Shown in pieces: positions 34,627 through 43,568 of a DNA stretch of 64,000 nt. A program made the translations under genes and the position numbers. Each line of letters opens with the position of its first letter. The stretch's first letter is position 1. The stretch lies in the NCBI RefSeq assembly GCF_032586155.1, contig NZ_JAWHTC010000004.1, positions 186,001-250,000 of the forward strand, in the 5' to 3' direction. This stretch comes from JAWHTC01 sp032586155. Lineage in GTDB: Bacteria; Pseudomonadota; Alphaproteobacteria; Rhodobacterales; Rhodobacteraceae. The notes beneath the pieces are model-generated. The model had not been told where the DNA came from, searched no databases, and worked only from the letters and a program-made list of their open reading frames with translations.

Positions 34627-35091
34627 GTGCGGATCACCAAAAGAACCAATATTGCCATTCGCGTTCTTATGTTCTGTGAGGTTCATGCCGGACGGTTGGT
34701 CACCAAGGCGGAAATCGCCGAGTGCTGCAACACCAGCGAAAACCACCTTGCACAGGTGATCAACCAGCTGGGTCAACTGGGCTACCTGCACACCCAGAGG
34801 GGCCGCAATGGCGGGCTGGAACTGGGTAAGCCTTCGGACCATATCGTCATTGGTGATGTCTTCCGGGCGCTGGAATCCCACGTGCCCCTGACCGAGTGTT
34901 TTGCCGATGTGGACAACACCTGTCCTCTGGTCGATGCCTGCCGCTTGCGGCTGGCGATCCAGAGTGCTGCCGAGGCGTTTTATGCTCATCTTGACGAGGT
35001 GACGCTGGATCAACTGGTCTGTGACAACGAGCCGTTGAAAGCGATCATGACGGCGGGTGGTTGTGGCGTCTCGCCTGCGGCGGCGATGTAA
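34627..35091 (+). CDS. nsrR: Rrf2-family regulator, NsrR-like
   Basis: A 154-residue Rrf2 regulator. The N-terminus RITKRTNIAIRVLMFCEVHAGRLVTKAEIAECCNTSENHLAQVINQL is the winged helix, and QRGRNGGLELGKP is the wing. Three cysteines C91, C99 and C105 (TECFADVDNTCPLVDACRL) match the iron-sulfur ligand spacing of NsrR, which senses nitric oxide. Start GTG 34627 fits the family; an open frame upstream to 34570 lacks support. The gene lies next to an FNR-like box and upstream of the glycine riboswitch. Confidence 0.82.
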   Translation: MRITKRTNIAIRVLMFCEVHAGRLVTKAEIAECCNTSENHLAQVINQLGQLGYLHTQRGRNGGLELGKPSDHIVIGDVFRALESHVPLTECFADVDNTCPLVDACRLRLAIQSAAEAFYAHLDEVTLDQLVCDNEPLKAIMTAGGCGVSPAAAM

Positions 35092-35142
35092 CGATTCTCA
35101 AGCCATCTGCAAGAAGAAGATGAAATCATTGAGAATTTAAGG

Positions 35143-35170
35143 GACTTGCTTTTGCGGGCCACTGTATACT
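35143..35170 (+). promoter_or_regulatory. Possible sigma70-type promoter of gcvTHP
   Basis: TATACT at 35165-35170 is a good -10, with GACTTG 16 bases upstream as a weak -35. It would place the transcript start just before the riboswitch at 35183. Confidence 0.4.
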
Positions 35171-35182
35171 AGCGTATGCGCA

Positions 35183-35348
35183 TCACTCGCCGGGAGAACC
35201 GTCCACCGTGATGGTGCCGAAGGAGCAACCGCCCCGGAAACTCTCAGGCCACAGGGACCGGCAGGTGATTTGAAACTCTGGAGAGAGCCCGGTTTTCGGA
35301 TTGGGACGCCGAAGGGATAGCGATCTCAGGCGAAAGGACAGAGGGGGC
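35183..35348 (+). promoter_or_regulatory. Tandem glycine riboswitch upstream of gcvT
   Basis: Two aptamers are visible. The first runs from CGGGAGAACCG through GGTGCCGAAGGAGCAACC and AAACTCTCAGGC to GGGACCG. The second runs from ACTCTGGAGAGAGCC through GACGCCGAAGGGATAGCG and ATCTCAGGCGAAAGGACAGAGGGGG. The conserved GCCGAAGG(A/G) and CTCAGGC parts match the glycine riboswitch (gcvT leader). It is followed 85 bases later by gcvT and probably turns expression on when glycine is plentiful. Confidence 0.93.
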
Positions 35349-35432
35349 ATCGGATTGCACGCGGTTGGTCCGCGCGCGGGAATGATGCCGGGCAAGTCTG
35401 CGATTTGTTTGGTCAAACTCGGGAGAGGGGCG

Positions 35433-36563
35433 ATGGTCCAGACAAAGAGCGAATTGCGCCGAACATGCCTATACGATCTGCACGTGTCTTTGGGGGCCAA
35501 GATGGTGCCCTTCGCGGGCTATGAAATGCCGGTGCAATACCCGATGGGGGTGATGAAGGAGCACCTGCATTGCCGTGCGGCAGCCGGGCTGTTTGATGTC
35601 AGCCATATGGGGCAGGTGATTCTTCGGTCCAAGGATGGCAACGCGGCCGCCGAATTCGAACAACTGGTGCCGCAGAGCATTCAGGGGTTGCCGGAAGGGC
35701 GGCAGAGATACGCTTTTTTCACTGATGAGAACGGTGGTGTATTAGATGACCTGATGGTGGCCAACCGGGGCGATCATCTTTTCGTGGTGGTCAATGCCGC
35801 CTGCAAGGAAGCCGATATCGCGCTGATGCGGGCGGGTCTGCCGGGTTGCGAGGTCAAAGAGGTTGAGGGCCGTGCGCTGTTGGCGTTGCAGGGGCCGGGG
35901 GCCGAGGCGGCGCTTGAGTTCATCGCGCCGCAGGTCAAGGACATGCGCTTCATGGACGTGATCGTCACCGACAGCGTGTTCGACGAGCTGTGGATTTCAC
36001 GCTCGGGCTATTCCGGGGAAGACGGTTTCGAGATTTCCGTGTCCGAGGGCCAAGCGGTGAATCTGGCAAGCGTGCTGTTGTCCGAGGACGGGGTGGAGCC
36101 GATTGGCCTGGGCGCGCGGGATTCGCTGCGGCTGGAGGCGGGGCTTTGCCTTTACGGCAATGACATCGACACGACGACCAGCCCGGTCGAGGCGGCGCTG
36201 GAATGGGCGATCCAGAAAGTGCGGCGCAGGGGCGGGGACCGCGAAGGTGGCTTCCCGGGTGCGGAGCGTATTCTGGACGAGCTGGAGAATGGCGCGTCGC
36301 GGCGACGTGTTGGCCTGCTGCCCGAAGGCCGGGCGCCGATGCGGGCGGGCACGCAGTTGTTTGCGAACGACGAAGGCGGCGAACCGGTGGGCGAAGTGAC
36401 CTCGGGCGCGTTCGGTCCAACGATACAGGGGCCGATGGCAATGGGATACGTGCCAAGCGCCTTGTCGGAAATTGGAACCCGGCTTTATGGTGAGGTGCGC
36501 GGTAAGCGCATGGCCGTCAATGTGGCGGCGATGCCGTTCACACCTGCAAATTTCAAGAGATGA
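35433..36563 (+). CDS. gcvT: Aminomethyltransferase (glycine cleavage T protein)
   Basis: A 376-residue T protein that transfers the methylene group from the H protein to tetrahydrofolate and releases ammonia. Typical parts are LYDLHVSLGAKMVPFAGYEMPVQYPMGVMKEHLHCRAAAGLFDVSHMGQV, the ARDSLRLEAGLCLYGNDID stretch with the folate-binding acidic residues, and the late GEVTSGAFGPTIQGPMAMGYV. ATG 35433 (GGGAGAGGGG upstream) is preferred to the open frame starting at 35301, which is riboswitch leader. It is the first gene after the riboswitch. Confidence 0.95.
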   Translation: MVQTKSELRRTCLYDLHVSLGAKMVPFAGYEMPVQYPMGVMKEHLHCRAAAGLFDVSHMGQVILRSKDGNAAAEFEQLVPQSIQGLPEGRQRYAFFTDENGGVLDDLMVANRGDHLFVVVNAACKEADIALMRAGLPGCEVKEVEGRALLALQGPGAEAALEFIAPQVKDMRFMDVIVTDSVFDELWISRSGYSGEDGFEISVSEGQAVNLASVLLSEDGVEPIGLGARDSLRLEAGLCLYGNDIDTTTSPVEAALEWAIQKVRRRGGDREGGFPGAERILDELENGASRRRVGLLPEGRAPMRAGTQLFANDEGGEPVGEVTSGAFGPTIQGPMAMGYVPSALSEIGTRLYGEVRGKRMAVNVAAMPFTPANFKR

Positions 36564-36583
36564 ACCTGAAAGGGAGAGAGCAT

Positions 36584-36943
36584 ATGAAATTCACCGAAGA
36601 ACATGAATGGCTGCGCGAGGAAGACGGCGTTTACGTGATCGGCATCACCGAGCACGCCAGCGAACAGCTGGGCGACGTGGTGTTCGTGGAATTGCCGGAA
36701 GTTGGCAGCGAAGTCACCAAGGACGAGGAAATCTGCGTGATCGAAAGCGTCAAGGCGGCCAGCGACATCCTTGCGCCGCTGGATGGCGAGATCGTCGAGG
36801 TCAACGACGCGATTGTCGACGATCCGGGCAAGGTCAACGAGGACCCGATGGGCGATGCCTGGTTCTTCAAGATCAAGGCCAGCGATACAGCGCCCTTGGC
36901 GGATTACATGGACGAGGCCGGCTACAAGAGCTTCATCGGCTGA
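36584..36943 (+). CDS. gcvH: Glycine cleavage H protein
   Basis: A 119-residue lipoyl carrier. MKFTEEHEWLREEDGVYVIGITEHASEQLGDVVFVELPEVG is typical, and the lipoyl lysine is K57 in CVIESVKAASDI. The C-terminus has NEDPMGDAWFFKIK. It shuttles the aminomethyl group from P to T protein. AGGGAGAGAG precedes ATG 36584, 20 bases after gcvT. Confidence 0.97.
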   Translation: MKFTEEHEWLREEDGVYVIGITEHASEQLGDVVFVELPEVGSEVTKDEEICVIESVKAASDILAPLDGEIVEVNDAIVDDPGKVNEDPMGDAWFFKIKASDTAPLADYMDEAGYKSFIG

Positions 36944-37037
36944 GCCTGACGCAGCCGGAGGAGCCTCCGGCGGGGATATTTGGAGCAAGAGGAAGCGGGG
37001 GGGCGGGGCCTTTTCTGTGACCGTGGGAGATATTGAA
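36944..37037. repeat. gcvH-gcvP intergenic element with GC palindrome and ATATTT motif
   Basis: GCCGGAGG-AG-CCTCCGGC (36954-36971) forms a stem and is directly followed by GGGATATTTGGAGCAAGAGG. The motif pair recurs elsewhere in the window. It may separate gcvH and gcvP transcript levels or be a dispersed intergenic element. Confidence 0.5.
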
Positions 37038-39869
37038 ATGCCGTTCAAACCGACCGACTACCTGCCATATGATTTCGCCAATCGCCGCCATATCGGGCCA
37101 AGCCCGGCAGAGATGGATGGCATGCTCGAAGTTCTGGAGGTTGACAGCCTGGATGCTCTGATTGACGAAACCGTGCCCAAGGCGATCCGGCAGGAGGACC
37201 CGTTGGACCTTGGCCGGGCCAAGTCTGAACGCGAGCTGTTGCATTTCATGCGCGTGACGGCTTCGAAGAATAAGGTGCTCAAGTCCCTGATCGGGCAGGG
37301 GTATTACGGCACGGTGACGCCGCCGGCGATCCAGCGCAACATTCTTGAAAACCCGGCCTGGTACACGGCCTATACGCCCTATCAGCCGGAGATTTCTCAA
37401 GGGCGGCTTGAGGCGTTGTTGAACTTCCAAACCATGGTCAGCGACCTGACCGGGTTGGAAATTGCCAATGCGTCACTTCTGGATGAGGCAACCGCCTGTG
37501 CCGAGGCGATGACCATGGCGCAGCGGGTCTCGAAGTCGAAGATGCAGGCGTTCTTTGTCGATCGCGACTGTCATCCGCAGAATATCGAGGTGATGAAAAC
37601 GCGCGCCGCGCCCTTGGGTATCGAGATCATTGTCGGCAATCCCGACAAGATGGATGCGGAAGCGGTGTTCGGCGCAATCTTCCAGTATCCCGGTACATAT
37701 GGTCATGTGCGCGATTTTTCCGCACACGTCGAAAAGCTGCATGAAAACAAAGGGGTCGCCGTGATGGCAGCGGACATCATGGCGCTGACCCTGCTGAAAG
37801 AGCCGGGGGCGATGGGGGCCGATATTGCCGTGGGCAACACCCAGCGGTTTGGTGTGCCGGTTGGCTATGGCGGGCCGCACGCGGCCTATATGTCGTGCCA
37901 TGAAAAGCACAAGCGGGCCATGCCGGGGCGGCTGGTGGGGGTCAGCATCGACAGCCATGGCAATCGGGCCTACCGGCTGGCGCTGCAAACCCGGGAACAG
38001 CATATCCGTCGCGAGAAGGCGACATCGAATGTCTGCACCGCGCAAGCGCTGTTGGCGGTCATGGCGGGGATGTATGCGGTCTATCATGGGCCGGACGGGC
38101 TGAAAGCCATCGCTCAGAGAATCCACCGCAAGACCGTGCGCCTGGCCAGGGGGCTGGAGGAGAACGGGTTCAAGGTCGACCCGAAGGTGTTCTTTGACAC
38201 GATTACGGTGGATGTGGGCCCGCTGCAGGCGGCGGTGATGAAATCGGCGGTGGACGAGGGAGTCAATCTGCGCAAGGTGGGCGATCGTCGGGTTGGGATT
38301 TCCTTCGACGAGGCCACGCGAAGCGGCGATACCGAACGGGTGTGGAAGGCCTTTGGCATTACCCGCAAGGATAATGATTACACCCCGGAATACCGCGTGC
38401 CCGAGGCGATGCATCGCAAGAGCGACTATCTGACCCACCCGGTGTTCCAGATGAACCGGGCCGAGACCGAGATGATGCGTTACATGCGCCGTCTTGCGGA
38501 TCGTGACCTGGCGTTGGACCGGGCAATGATCCCGCTGGGCTCCTGCACGATGAAGCTCAATTCGGCGGCGGAAATGATGCCGGTCAGCTGGCGTGAATTC
38601 TCGATGATGCATCCGTTCTGCCCCAAGGATCAGGCCGAGGGCTATCGCATCCTGTTGGAAGATCTGACCACGAAACTCTGCCAGATCACCGGCTATGATG
38701 ATTTCTCGATGCAGCCCAACTCGGGGGCGCAGGGCGAATATGCCGGGCTGTTGACGATTGCGGATTATCACCGTGCGCGCGGAGAGGGGCATCGCAATGT
38801 CTGCCTGATCCCAATGAGTGCCCATGGCACCAACCCGGCCAGCGCCCAGATGGTTGGCTGGAAGGTGGTACCGGTGAAATCAGCCGAGAATGGCGACATT
38901 GATCTGGAAGATTTCCGCGCCAAGGCCGAGGCGCATTCCGAGAATCTCGCCGGGTGCATGATCACCTATCCCTCGACCCACGGGGTGTTCGAGGAAACGG
39001 TGGTCGAGGTCTGCAAGATCACCCACGATCACGGCGGCCAGGTCTATATCGACGGGGCCAATCTGAACGCGATGGTGGGGCTGTCGCGGCCCGGTGATCT
39101 GGGCGGAGATGTGAGCCATTTGAACCTGCATAAAACCTTTGCCATTCCGCATGGCGGTGGTGGTCCCGGCATGGGGCCGATCGGGGTCAAGTCTCACCTG
39201 ATCCCGCACCTGCCCGAGAAGGCAGGAGCGGTGAGTGCCGCGCCGTTTGGATCGGCCTCGGTGCTGCCGATTTCCTGGGCTTACGTGCTGATGATGGGCG
39301 GTGAAGGGCTGACCCAGGCGACCCGGGTGGCGATCCTCAATGCCAACTATATCGCCAAGCGGCTGGAAGGGGCCTATGACGTGCTGTTCCGCGGGCCGGG
39401 CAACCGGGTGGCGCATGAGTGCATTCTGGACACGCGGCCCTTCGCCGAAAGTGCCGGGGTCAGCGTTGATGACATTGCCAAGCGGTTGATCGACAACGGT
39501 TTTCACGCGCCAACCATGAGTTGGCCAGTGGCCGGTACGCTGATGGTGGAGCCGACCGAAAGCGAGACCAAGGCCGAGCTGGACCGGTTCTGCGACGCGA
39601 TGCTGTCGATCCGCGAGGAAATCCGAGCCATTGAGGATGGCAAGATGGACGCCGAGAACAATCCTCTGAAAAACGCGCCGCACACGATGGAGGACCTGGT
39701 TAAGGACTGGGATCGTCCCTATACGCGCGAAGAGGCCTGTTTCCCGCCCGGTGCTTTCCGGGTCGACAAGTATTGGCCGCCGGTCAACCGGGTCGACAAT
39801 GCCTGGGGCGACCGCCACCTGGTCTGCGTCTGCCCGCCGATGGAGGATTATGCCGACGCCGCGGAGTGA
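37038..39869 (+). CDS. gcvP: Glycine dehydrogenase (decarboxylating), P protein
   Basis: A 943-residue single-chain P protein with two homologous halves. It decarboxylates glycine and loads the aminomethyl group on the H-protein lipoate. The first half begins DYLPYDFANRRHIGPSPAEMDGML; the PLP lysine is K699 in HLNLHKTFAIPHGGGGPGMGPIGV. MEP-type folds span the rest. The frame opens at 36771 inside gcvH, but MPFKPTDYLPYD at 37038 with GGGAGA upstream is the true start. It is the last gene of the operon. Confidence 0.96.
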   Translation: MPFKPTDYLPYDFANRRHIGPSPAEMDGMLEVLEVDSLDALIDETVPKAIRQEDPLDLGRAKSERELLHFMRVTASKNKVLKSLIGQGYYGTVTPPAIQRNILENPAWYTAYTPYQPEISQGRLEALLNFQTMVSDLTGLEIANASLLDEATACAEAMTMAQRVSKSKMQAFFVDRDCHPQNIEVMKTRAAPLGIEIIVGNPDKMDAEAVFGAIFQYPGTYGHVRDFSAHVEKLHENKGVAVMAADIMALTLLKEPGAMGADIAVGNTQRFGVPVGYGGPHAAYMSCHEKHKRAMPGRLVGVSIDSHGNRAYRLALQTREQHIRREKATSNVCTAQALLAVMAGMYAVYHGPDGLKAIAQRIHRKTVRLARGLEENGFKVDPKVFFDTITVDVGPLQAAVMKSAVDEGVNLRKVGDRRVGISFDEATRSGDTERVWKAFGITRKDNDYTPEYRVPEAMHRKSDYLTHPVFQMNRAETEMMRYMRRLADRDLALDRAMIPLGSCTMKLNSAAEMMPVSWREFSMMHPFCPKDQAEGYRILLEDLTTKLCQITGYDDFSMQPNSGAQGEYAGLLTIADYHRARGEGHRNVCLIPMSAHGTNPASAQMVGWKVVPVKSAENGDIDLEDFRAKAEAHSENLAGCMITYPSTHGVFEETVVEVCKITHDHGGQVYIDGANLNAMVGLSRPGDLGGDVSHLNLHKTFAIPHGGGGPGMGPIGVKSHLIPHLPEKAGAVSAAPFGSASVLPISWAYVLMMGGEGLTQATRVAILNANYIAKRLEGAYDVLFRGPGNRVAHECILDTRPFAESAGVSVDDIAKRLIDNGFHAPTMSWPVAGTLMVEPTESETKAELDRFCDAMLSIREEIRAIEDGKMDAENNPLKNAPHTMEDLVKDWDRPYTREEACFPPGAFRVDKYWPPVNRVDNAWGDRHLVCVCPPMEDYADAAE

Positions 39870-39908
39870 GTGACTTGCAACCGTGCCGCGTGTGGTCAGG
39901 ATGGACAT

Positions 39909-40006
39909 GAGTATTTGGGCCAGTAGTAAAGCCCGGATTGGTGCTCTTTCTTGGCGGTAAATACTCCAGGGGGTCTGGGGGACTGGTCCCCCAGGACCTG
40001 CGTCCT
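39909..40006. repeat. Intergenic inverted element downstream of gcvP
   Basis: GAGTATTTGGGCCAGTAG (39909) is mirrored by CTTGGCGGTAAATACTCC (ending 39967), so the recurring ATATTT-CAA motif is present twice in opposite orientation. It is followed by a hairpin (CTGGGGG-ACTGGT-CCCCCAG, 39975-39994) and a smaller one (AGGAC-CTGC-GTCCT). No T-run follows. It may be a repeat unit or a 3' end element for gcvP and the convergent gene. Confidence 0.55.
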
Positions 40007-40087
40007 CTTAGGATCTTTCCTTCCGAAAGGCCCTGTCGGCAGCGGGCCCGAACGCAGTCAAACCTGCGCGCGCAGCACTCCGCTGGA

Positions 40088-40957
40088 TCAGGTTTCGGCC
40101 AGTGCCGGGGCGAGCGTGTCGCGAACGGCGTTCCAGGTGTCTTCGTCACAGGCGGTCAACAGATGACCATCCTTGACCGAGATGTCATAATCGCGCCCGT
40201 CGACGAACCGGCTGACGCCGCCGGCACGCCGGGTGATCAGCACGCCCGCAGCGTGGTCCCAGGGATTGAGTGTCCCTGACAGCACGAAATCGACCGCGCC
40301 TGCCGCCATCAGCCGGTATTCATGAGCCGAGCAGCGCAGGGCGTTGGTGCGGTCGAACGCGGTGAGTAGCGGGGCCAGGACCTCTTGCTCGTCCTGGGGC
40401 ATCAGCGACAGGTGGACAAAGCCTGACAGCGTTTCCAGCGCCCCGCCGTCGGAGGTGAAGAGCCGTTTTGCCGGGACGCCGATTTCCGATTGCAGGGCGT
40501 GGCCGTCCTCGGAGGCGAACATCCAGTCATCGGTCTGCGGGTCGTAGATCAGCCCGAAAATCGGTTTTCCGAAGCGGGTGGCGGCGAGGATGATGCCGAA
40601 GAGCGGTACGCCGTGGGCAAAGTTCCAGGTGCCGTCGAGCGGATCGACGATGAAGGCCAGTTCGGCCTGCGCTGCGGTGTCGCGCAGGCTGGCATCGCCA
40701 GCAAAAGCTTCTTCGCCAAGAACCACGGCATTGGGGAACAACCGCAAGATGGCACGGGCGATCATCGCCTCGGCGCCTGTATCAGCGGCGGTGACGATAT
40801 CCTGCGGCCCGGACTTGGTGGAGATCTGCCCGGCGGTCAGTTTGCGAAAGCGCGGGCTGATCTCGGCCCGCGCGGCGCGGCGGACAATCTGGACCAGGCT
40901 TTTTTCCTGAGCCGGGGTCAGTCGGGTGGCGGGCATGGGAAGGTTGTCGCTGGGCAT
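40088..40957 (-). CDS. Inositol monophosphatase family protein
   Basis: A 289-residue Mg2+-dependent phosphatase. Metal-site motifs are LGEEAFAGD (Glu), IVDPLDGTWNFAHG (the DPxDGT motif) and NPWDHAAGVLITRRAGG (the WDxAAG motif). It may dephosphorylate inositol phosphate, histidinol phosphate or 3'-phosphoadenosine 5'-phosphate; the substrate cannot be told by eye. ATG 40957 (MPSDNLPMPATRLTPAQEKS) is favoured; the open frame upstream lacks the family pattern. Confidence 0.88.
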   Translation of the reverse strand: MPSDNLPMPATRLTPAQEKSLVQIVRRAARAEISPRFRKLTAGQISTKSGPQDIVTAADTGAEAMIARAILRLFPNAVVLGEEAFAGDASLRDTAAQAELAFIVDPLDGTWNFAHGVPLFGIILAATRFGKPIFGLIYDPQTDDWMFASEDGHALQSEIGVPAKRLFTSDGGALETLSGFVHLSLMPQDEQEVLAPLLTAFDRTNALRCSAHEYRLMAAGAVDFVLSGTLNPWDHAAGVLITRRAGGVSRFVDGRDYDISVKDGHLLTACDEDTWNAVRDTLAPALAET

Positions 40958-41051
40958 GGCTGTGCGCTCCGTACGTCGGATCCGTATTTTGCAGGTGCAG
41001 CATTTGGATGCCACCGGGCGGCGGTACGTGCAAGGGGAAGATTCCCACAAT

Positions 41052-43568
41052 TCACTCGCGCGAGCGGAGAGTGCGGGCCGGGCGGGTGGCCAGGGCGCGC
41101 AGCGCAAAGCCGGCGCTGGCCAGGAGGGTGGCCGCGACCCCACCCAGGATGATGGCGAGCCCCGAGGGCCAGATCACTGCGAAATCGGTGTCGAAGACGA
41201 AGTGGCAGACCGCCCAGCCGCCGGTGATGCCAGCGATCAGCGCGACAGTGCCGGCCGCAAGACCCAACAGGCCCGAGCGGATCAGGAAACTCGACAGGAT
41301 GCGGCGACGGGTGGCACCGAGGGTTTTCAGCACGGCGGCTTCATGTGCGCGGGCAGGGCTGCCAGCGGCTGCGGCACCGATCAGAACCAGGAAACCGGTC
41401 AAAAGCGTGGCCGAAGCCCCCCAGGCGGTTGCCGAAGCGAGTGAGGACAGCATCTCGGTGACGCGGGCGATGGCGTCCTTGACCCGGATGGCGGTGATGT
41501 TGGGAAAGCGCTGCGACAGCTCGCGCAGGATGCGGGCCTCGTGATCGGGTTCGGCATAGACCGTGGCGATATAGGTGTGCGGCGCAGCCGAGACCGAAGC
41601 GGGGTCCATGATCATGACGAAGCCCATGCCGGCGGTGGAGAAGTCGACCTCGCGGAAGCTGGTGATCGTGGCCTCGATGTCGCGGCCCATGACATTGACG
41701 GTGAGCGTGTCGCCCAGCGACAGGCCCATTTCCTCGGCTTCTTCGGCGGCGAAGCTGACTTGTGGTGGACCGATATCCCCGGACCCCCACCAGTTGCCGG
41801 CAACCACGCGGGTGTTGTCGGGGATATCGGTGGCGTAGGTGATGCCGCGGTCACCCTGGACGACCCAGTGTTCTCCGGCGACCTCGCGTGCGGGGCGGTT
41901 GTTGATATGCGAAATCACGCCGCGCAGCATGGGCGCGTTTTCGATTTTCGAAACCGCGCTGTCACCTTCCAGTTGCTCGGTGAAGCCGGGCATCTGGTCC
42001 TTCTGAATATCGACGAAGAAGTACGATGGCGCGATCGTGGGCAGGTCGCGGGCGATGGCGCCGCGCAGGTTGCCGTCAAGCTGACCGACTGTGGCCAGAA
42101 CGGTGAGCCCGAGGCCGAGGGAGAGAACGACGGGCAATGCTTCGGAGCGCGGGCCGGAGATTGCGGCAAGGGCCCAGCGCAGGGCAGGGCGGCCCTGGGC
42201 CAGAGGGCGCAGGCGGCGGGCGATGAAGCGGGCCAATGCAGCCGAAAGGCCCAGAAGCAGAAGCGCGCCAAGCAGACCAAGGGCGGTGAAACCGGTGAGC
42301 CGGAAGGAGCCCGAGAAGGCCCCGGCGGTGCCGATAAGCACGGTCAGAAGCGCCAGTGTGGCCAGGATGTAGCGGGCGCGTGGCAGGCGGGCGGCCGCGC
42401 CCATGGCATCGCGGAACAGTGTGGCGGCGCGGATGCTCTCTGTCCGGGCGAGTGGCCAGAGGGTGAACAGCGCGGCGGTGAGAGCACCGTAGAGGGCGGC
42501 CTCGAAGAGCGGCGCGGGATAGAGCGAAAAGATCGCCGGGACCGGGAGCTGGGTCTGGAGGATGGGGGCGAGGGCAAGCGGCACCAGTCCGCCAAGCGCG
42601 AGACCAATGGCGATGCCGAGGGCGGAAAGCGCGGCGATTTGCAGGGCATAAGCAAGGAAGACGGTGCCATTTGTCGCGCCCAGCGTGCGCAGGGTGGCGA
42701 TGGTGGCGGCCTTGGCCGAAAGATAGGCGCGCACCGCAGCCGACACGCCGACACCTCCAACGGCCAGGCCCGACAGGCCGACGAGGACCAGAAATGCTGA
42801 GAGGCGTTCGACAAAAGTGGCAACCCCGGGTGCGCCGTTGCGGGCATCGCGCCAGCGCAAGCCGGATTTGGGCAGCTCGGCCTTGGCCTTGGCCTCGTAA
42901 GCGGCGAGATCGCTGCCCGGGGGCAGGCGCAGGCGGTACTGGGTCTCAAAGAGCGTGCCGGGGGACAGGAGGTTCGACTCTGCGAGCGCCGACGTGGCGA
43001 CCATGGTGCGCGGACCGAGGCCGAAGCCGCCGGTGGCATTGTCGGGTTCATTAACAAGGATGGCAGAGAGGCGGAAAGGGGTGCCGCCGAGGGCAAATTC
43101 ATTTCCGGGGGTGAGGCCGAGCCGGTCGGCAAGGACGCGGTCCATCACCGCGCCGGGCAGGGTATCTTCCCCGGCCAGCGCCTGGTCTAACGGCATGTCG
43201 GGGGAGAGAGTGACCGTGCCTACGAGGGGGTAGGCATCATCGACGGACTTTACCTGGGTCAGGGCGCGATCGTCACCGACCACGGCCATGGAGCGAAAAT
43301 CGGCAATTTCCGAAACTTCGGTGGCGTTGGCCTGCATCCAGTCAAGCTCGGTCTCGCTGGCAAACCGGTAGGTCAGTTCGATTTCGGCATCGCCGCCAAG
43401 CAGGGCGGCGCCCTCCTGCACCAGGCCTGCCTCGATCGCGGCGCGGACCGAGCCGATACCTGAGATGGCAGCGACACCCAGAGCAAGACAGGCGAGGAAG
43501 ATGCCGAAGCCGCGCAAGCCGCCGCGCAGTTCGCGCCGGGCGATACGGGCGGCATGGCGCAGGCTCAT
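41052..43568 (-). CDS. ABC transporter permease, FtsX/MacB type (YbbP-like)
   Basis: An 838-residue inner-membrane permease with two FtsX domains (LSGLAVGGVGVSAAVRAYLSAKAATIATLRTLGATNGTVFLAYALQ and ATAWGASATLLTGFLVLIGAAAAGS...LKTLGATRRRILSSFLIRSG) and large periplasmic loops. The N-terminus is MSLRHAARIARRELRGGLRGFGIFLACLALGVAAI. YbbP-like proteins export lipidic substrates with the adjacent ATPase. ATG 43568 overlaps the stop of the ATPase gene (ATGA), so the two are coupled. Confidence 0.92.
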   Translation of the reverse strand: MSLRHAARIARRELRGGLRGFGIFLACLALGVAAISGIGSVRAAIEAGLVQEGAALLGGDAEIELTYRFASETELDWMQANATEVSEIADFRSMAVVGDDRALTQVKSVDDAYPLVGTVTLSPDMPLDQALAGEDTLPGAVMDRVLADRLGLTPGNEFALGGTPFRLSAILVNEPDNATGGFGLGPRTMVATSALAESNLLSPGTLFETQYRLRLPPGSDLAAYEAKAKAELPKSGLRWRDARNGAPGVATFVERLSAFLVLVGLSGLAVGGVGVSAAVRAYLSAKAATIATLRTLGATNGTVFLAYALQIAALSALGIAIGLALGGLVPLALAPILQTQLPVPAIFSLYPAPLFEAALYGALTAALFTLWPLARTESIRAATLFRDAMGAAARLPRARYILATLALLTVLIGTAGAFSGSFRLTGFTALGLLGALLLLGLSAALARFIARRLRPLAQGRPALRWALAAISGPRSEALPVVLSLGLGLTVLATVGQLDGNLRGAIARDLPTIAPSYFFVDIQKDQMPGFTEQLEGDSAVSKIENAPMLRGVISHINNRPAREVAGEHWVVQGDRGITYATDIPDNTRVVAGNWWGSGDIGPPQVSFAAEEAEEMGLSLGDTLTVNVMGRDIEATITSFREVDFSTAGMGFVMIMDPASVSAAPHTYIATVYAEPDHEARILRELSQRFPNITAIRVKDAIARVTEMLSSLASATAWGASATLLTGFLVLIGAAAAGSPARAHEAAVLKTLGATRRRILSSFLIRSGLLGLAAGTVALIAGITGGWAVCHFVFDTDFAVIWPSGLAIILGGVAATLLASAGFALRALATRPARTLRSRE

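Noticed and set aside
37473..38825. 450-codon minus-strand frame
   Set aside because: It is antisense to gcvP, which has all the expected motifs.
41541..42800. 419-codon plus-strand frame
   Set aside because: It is antisense to the ABC permease gene; low-complexity Gly/Gln/Glu content.
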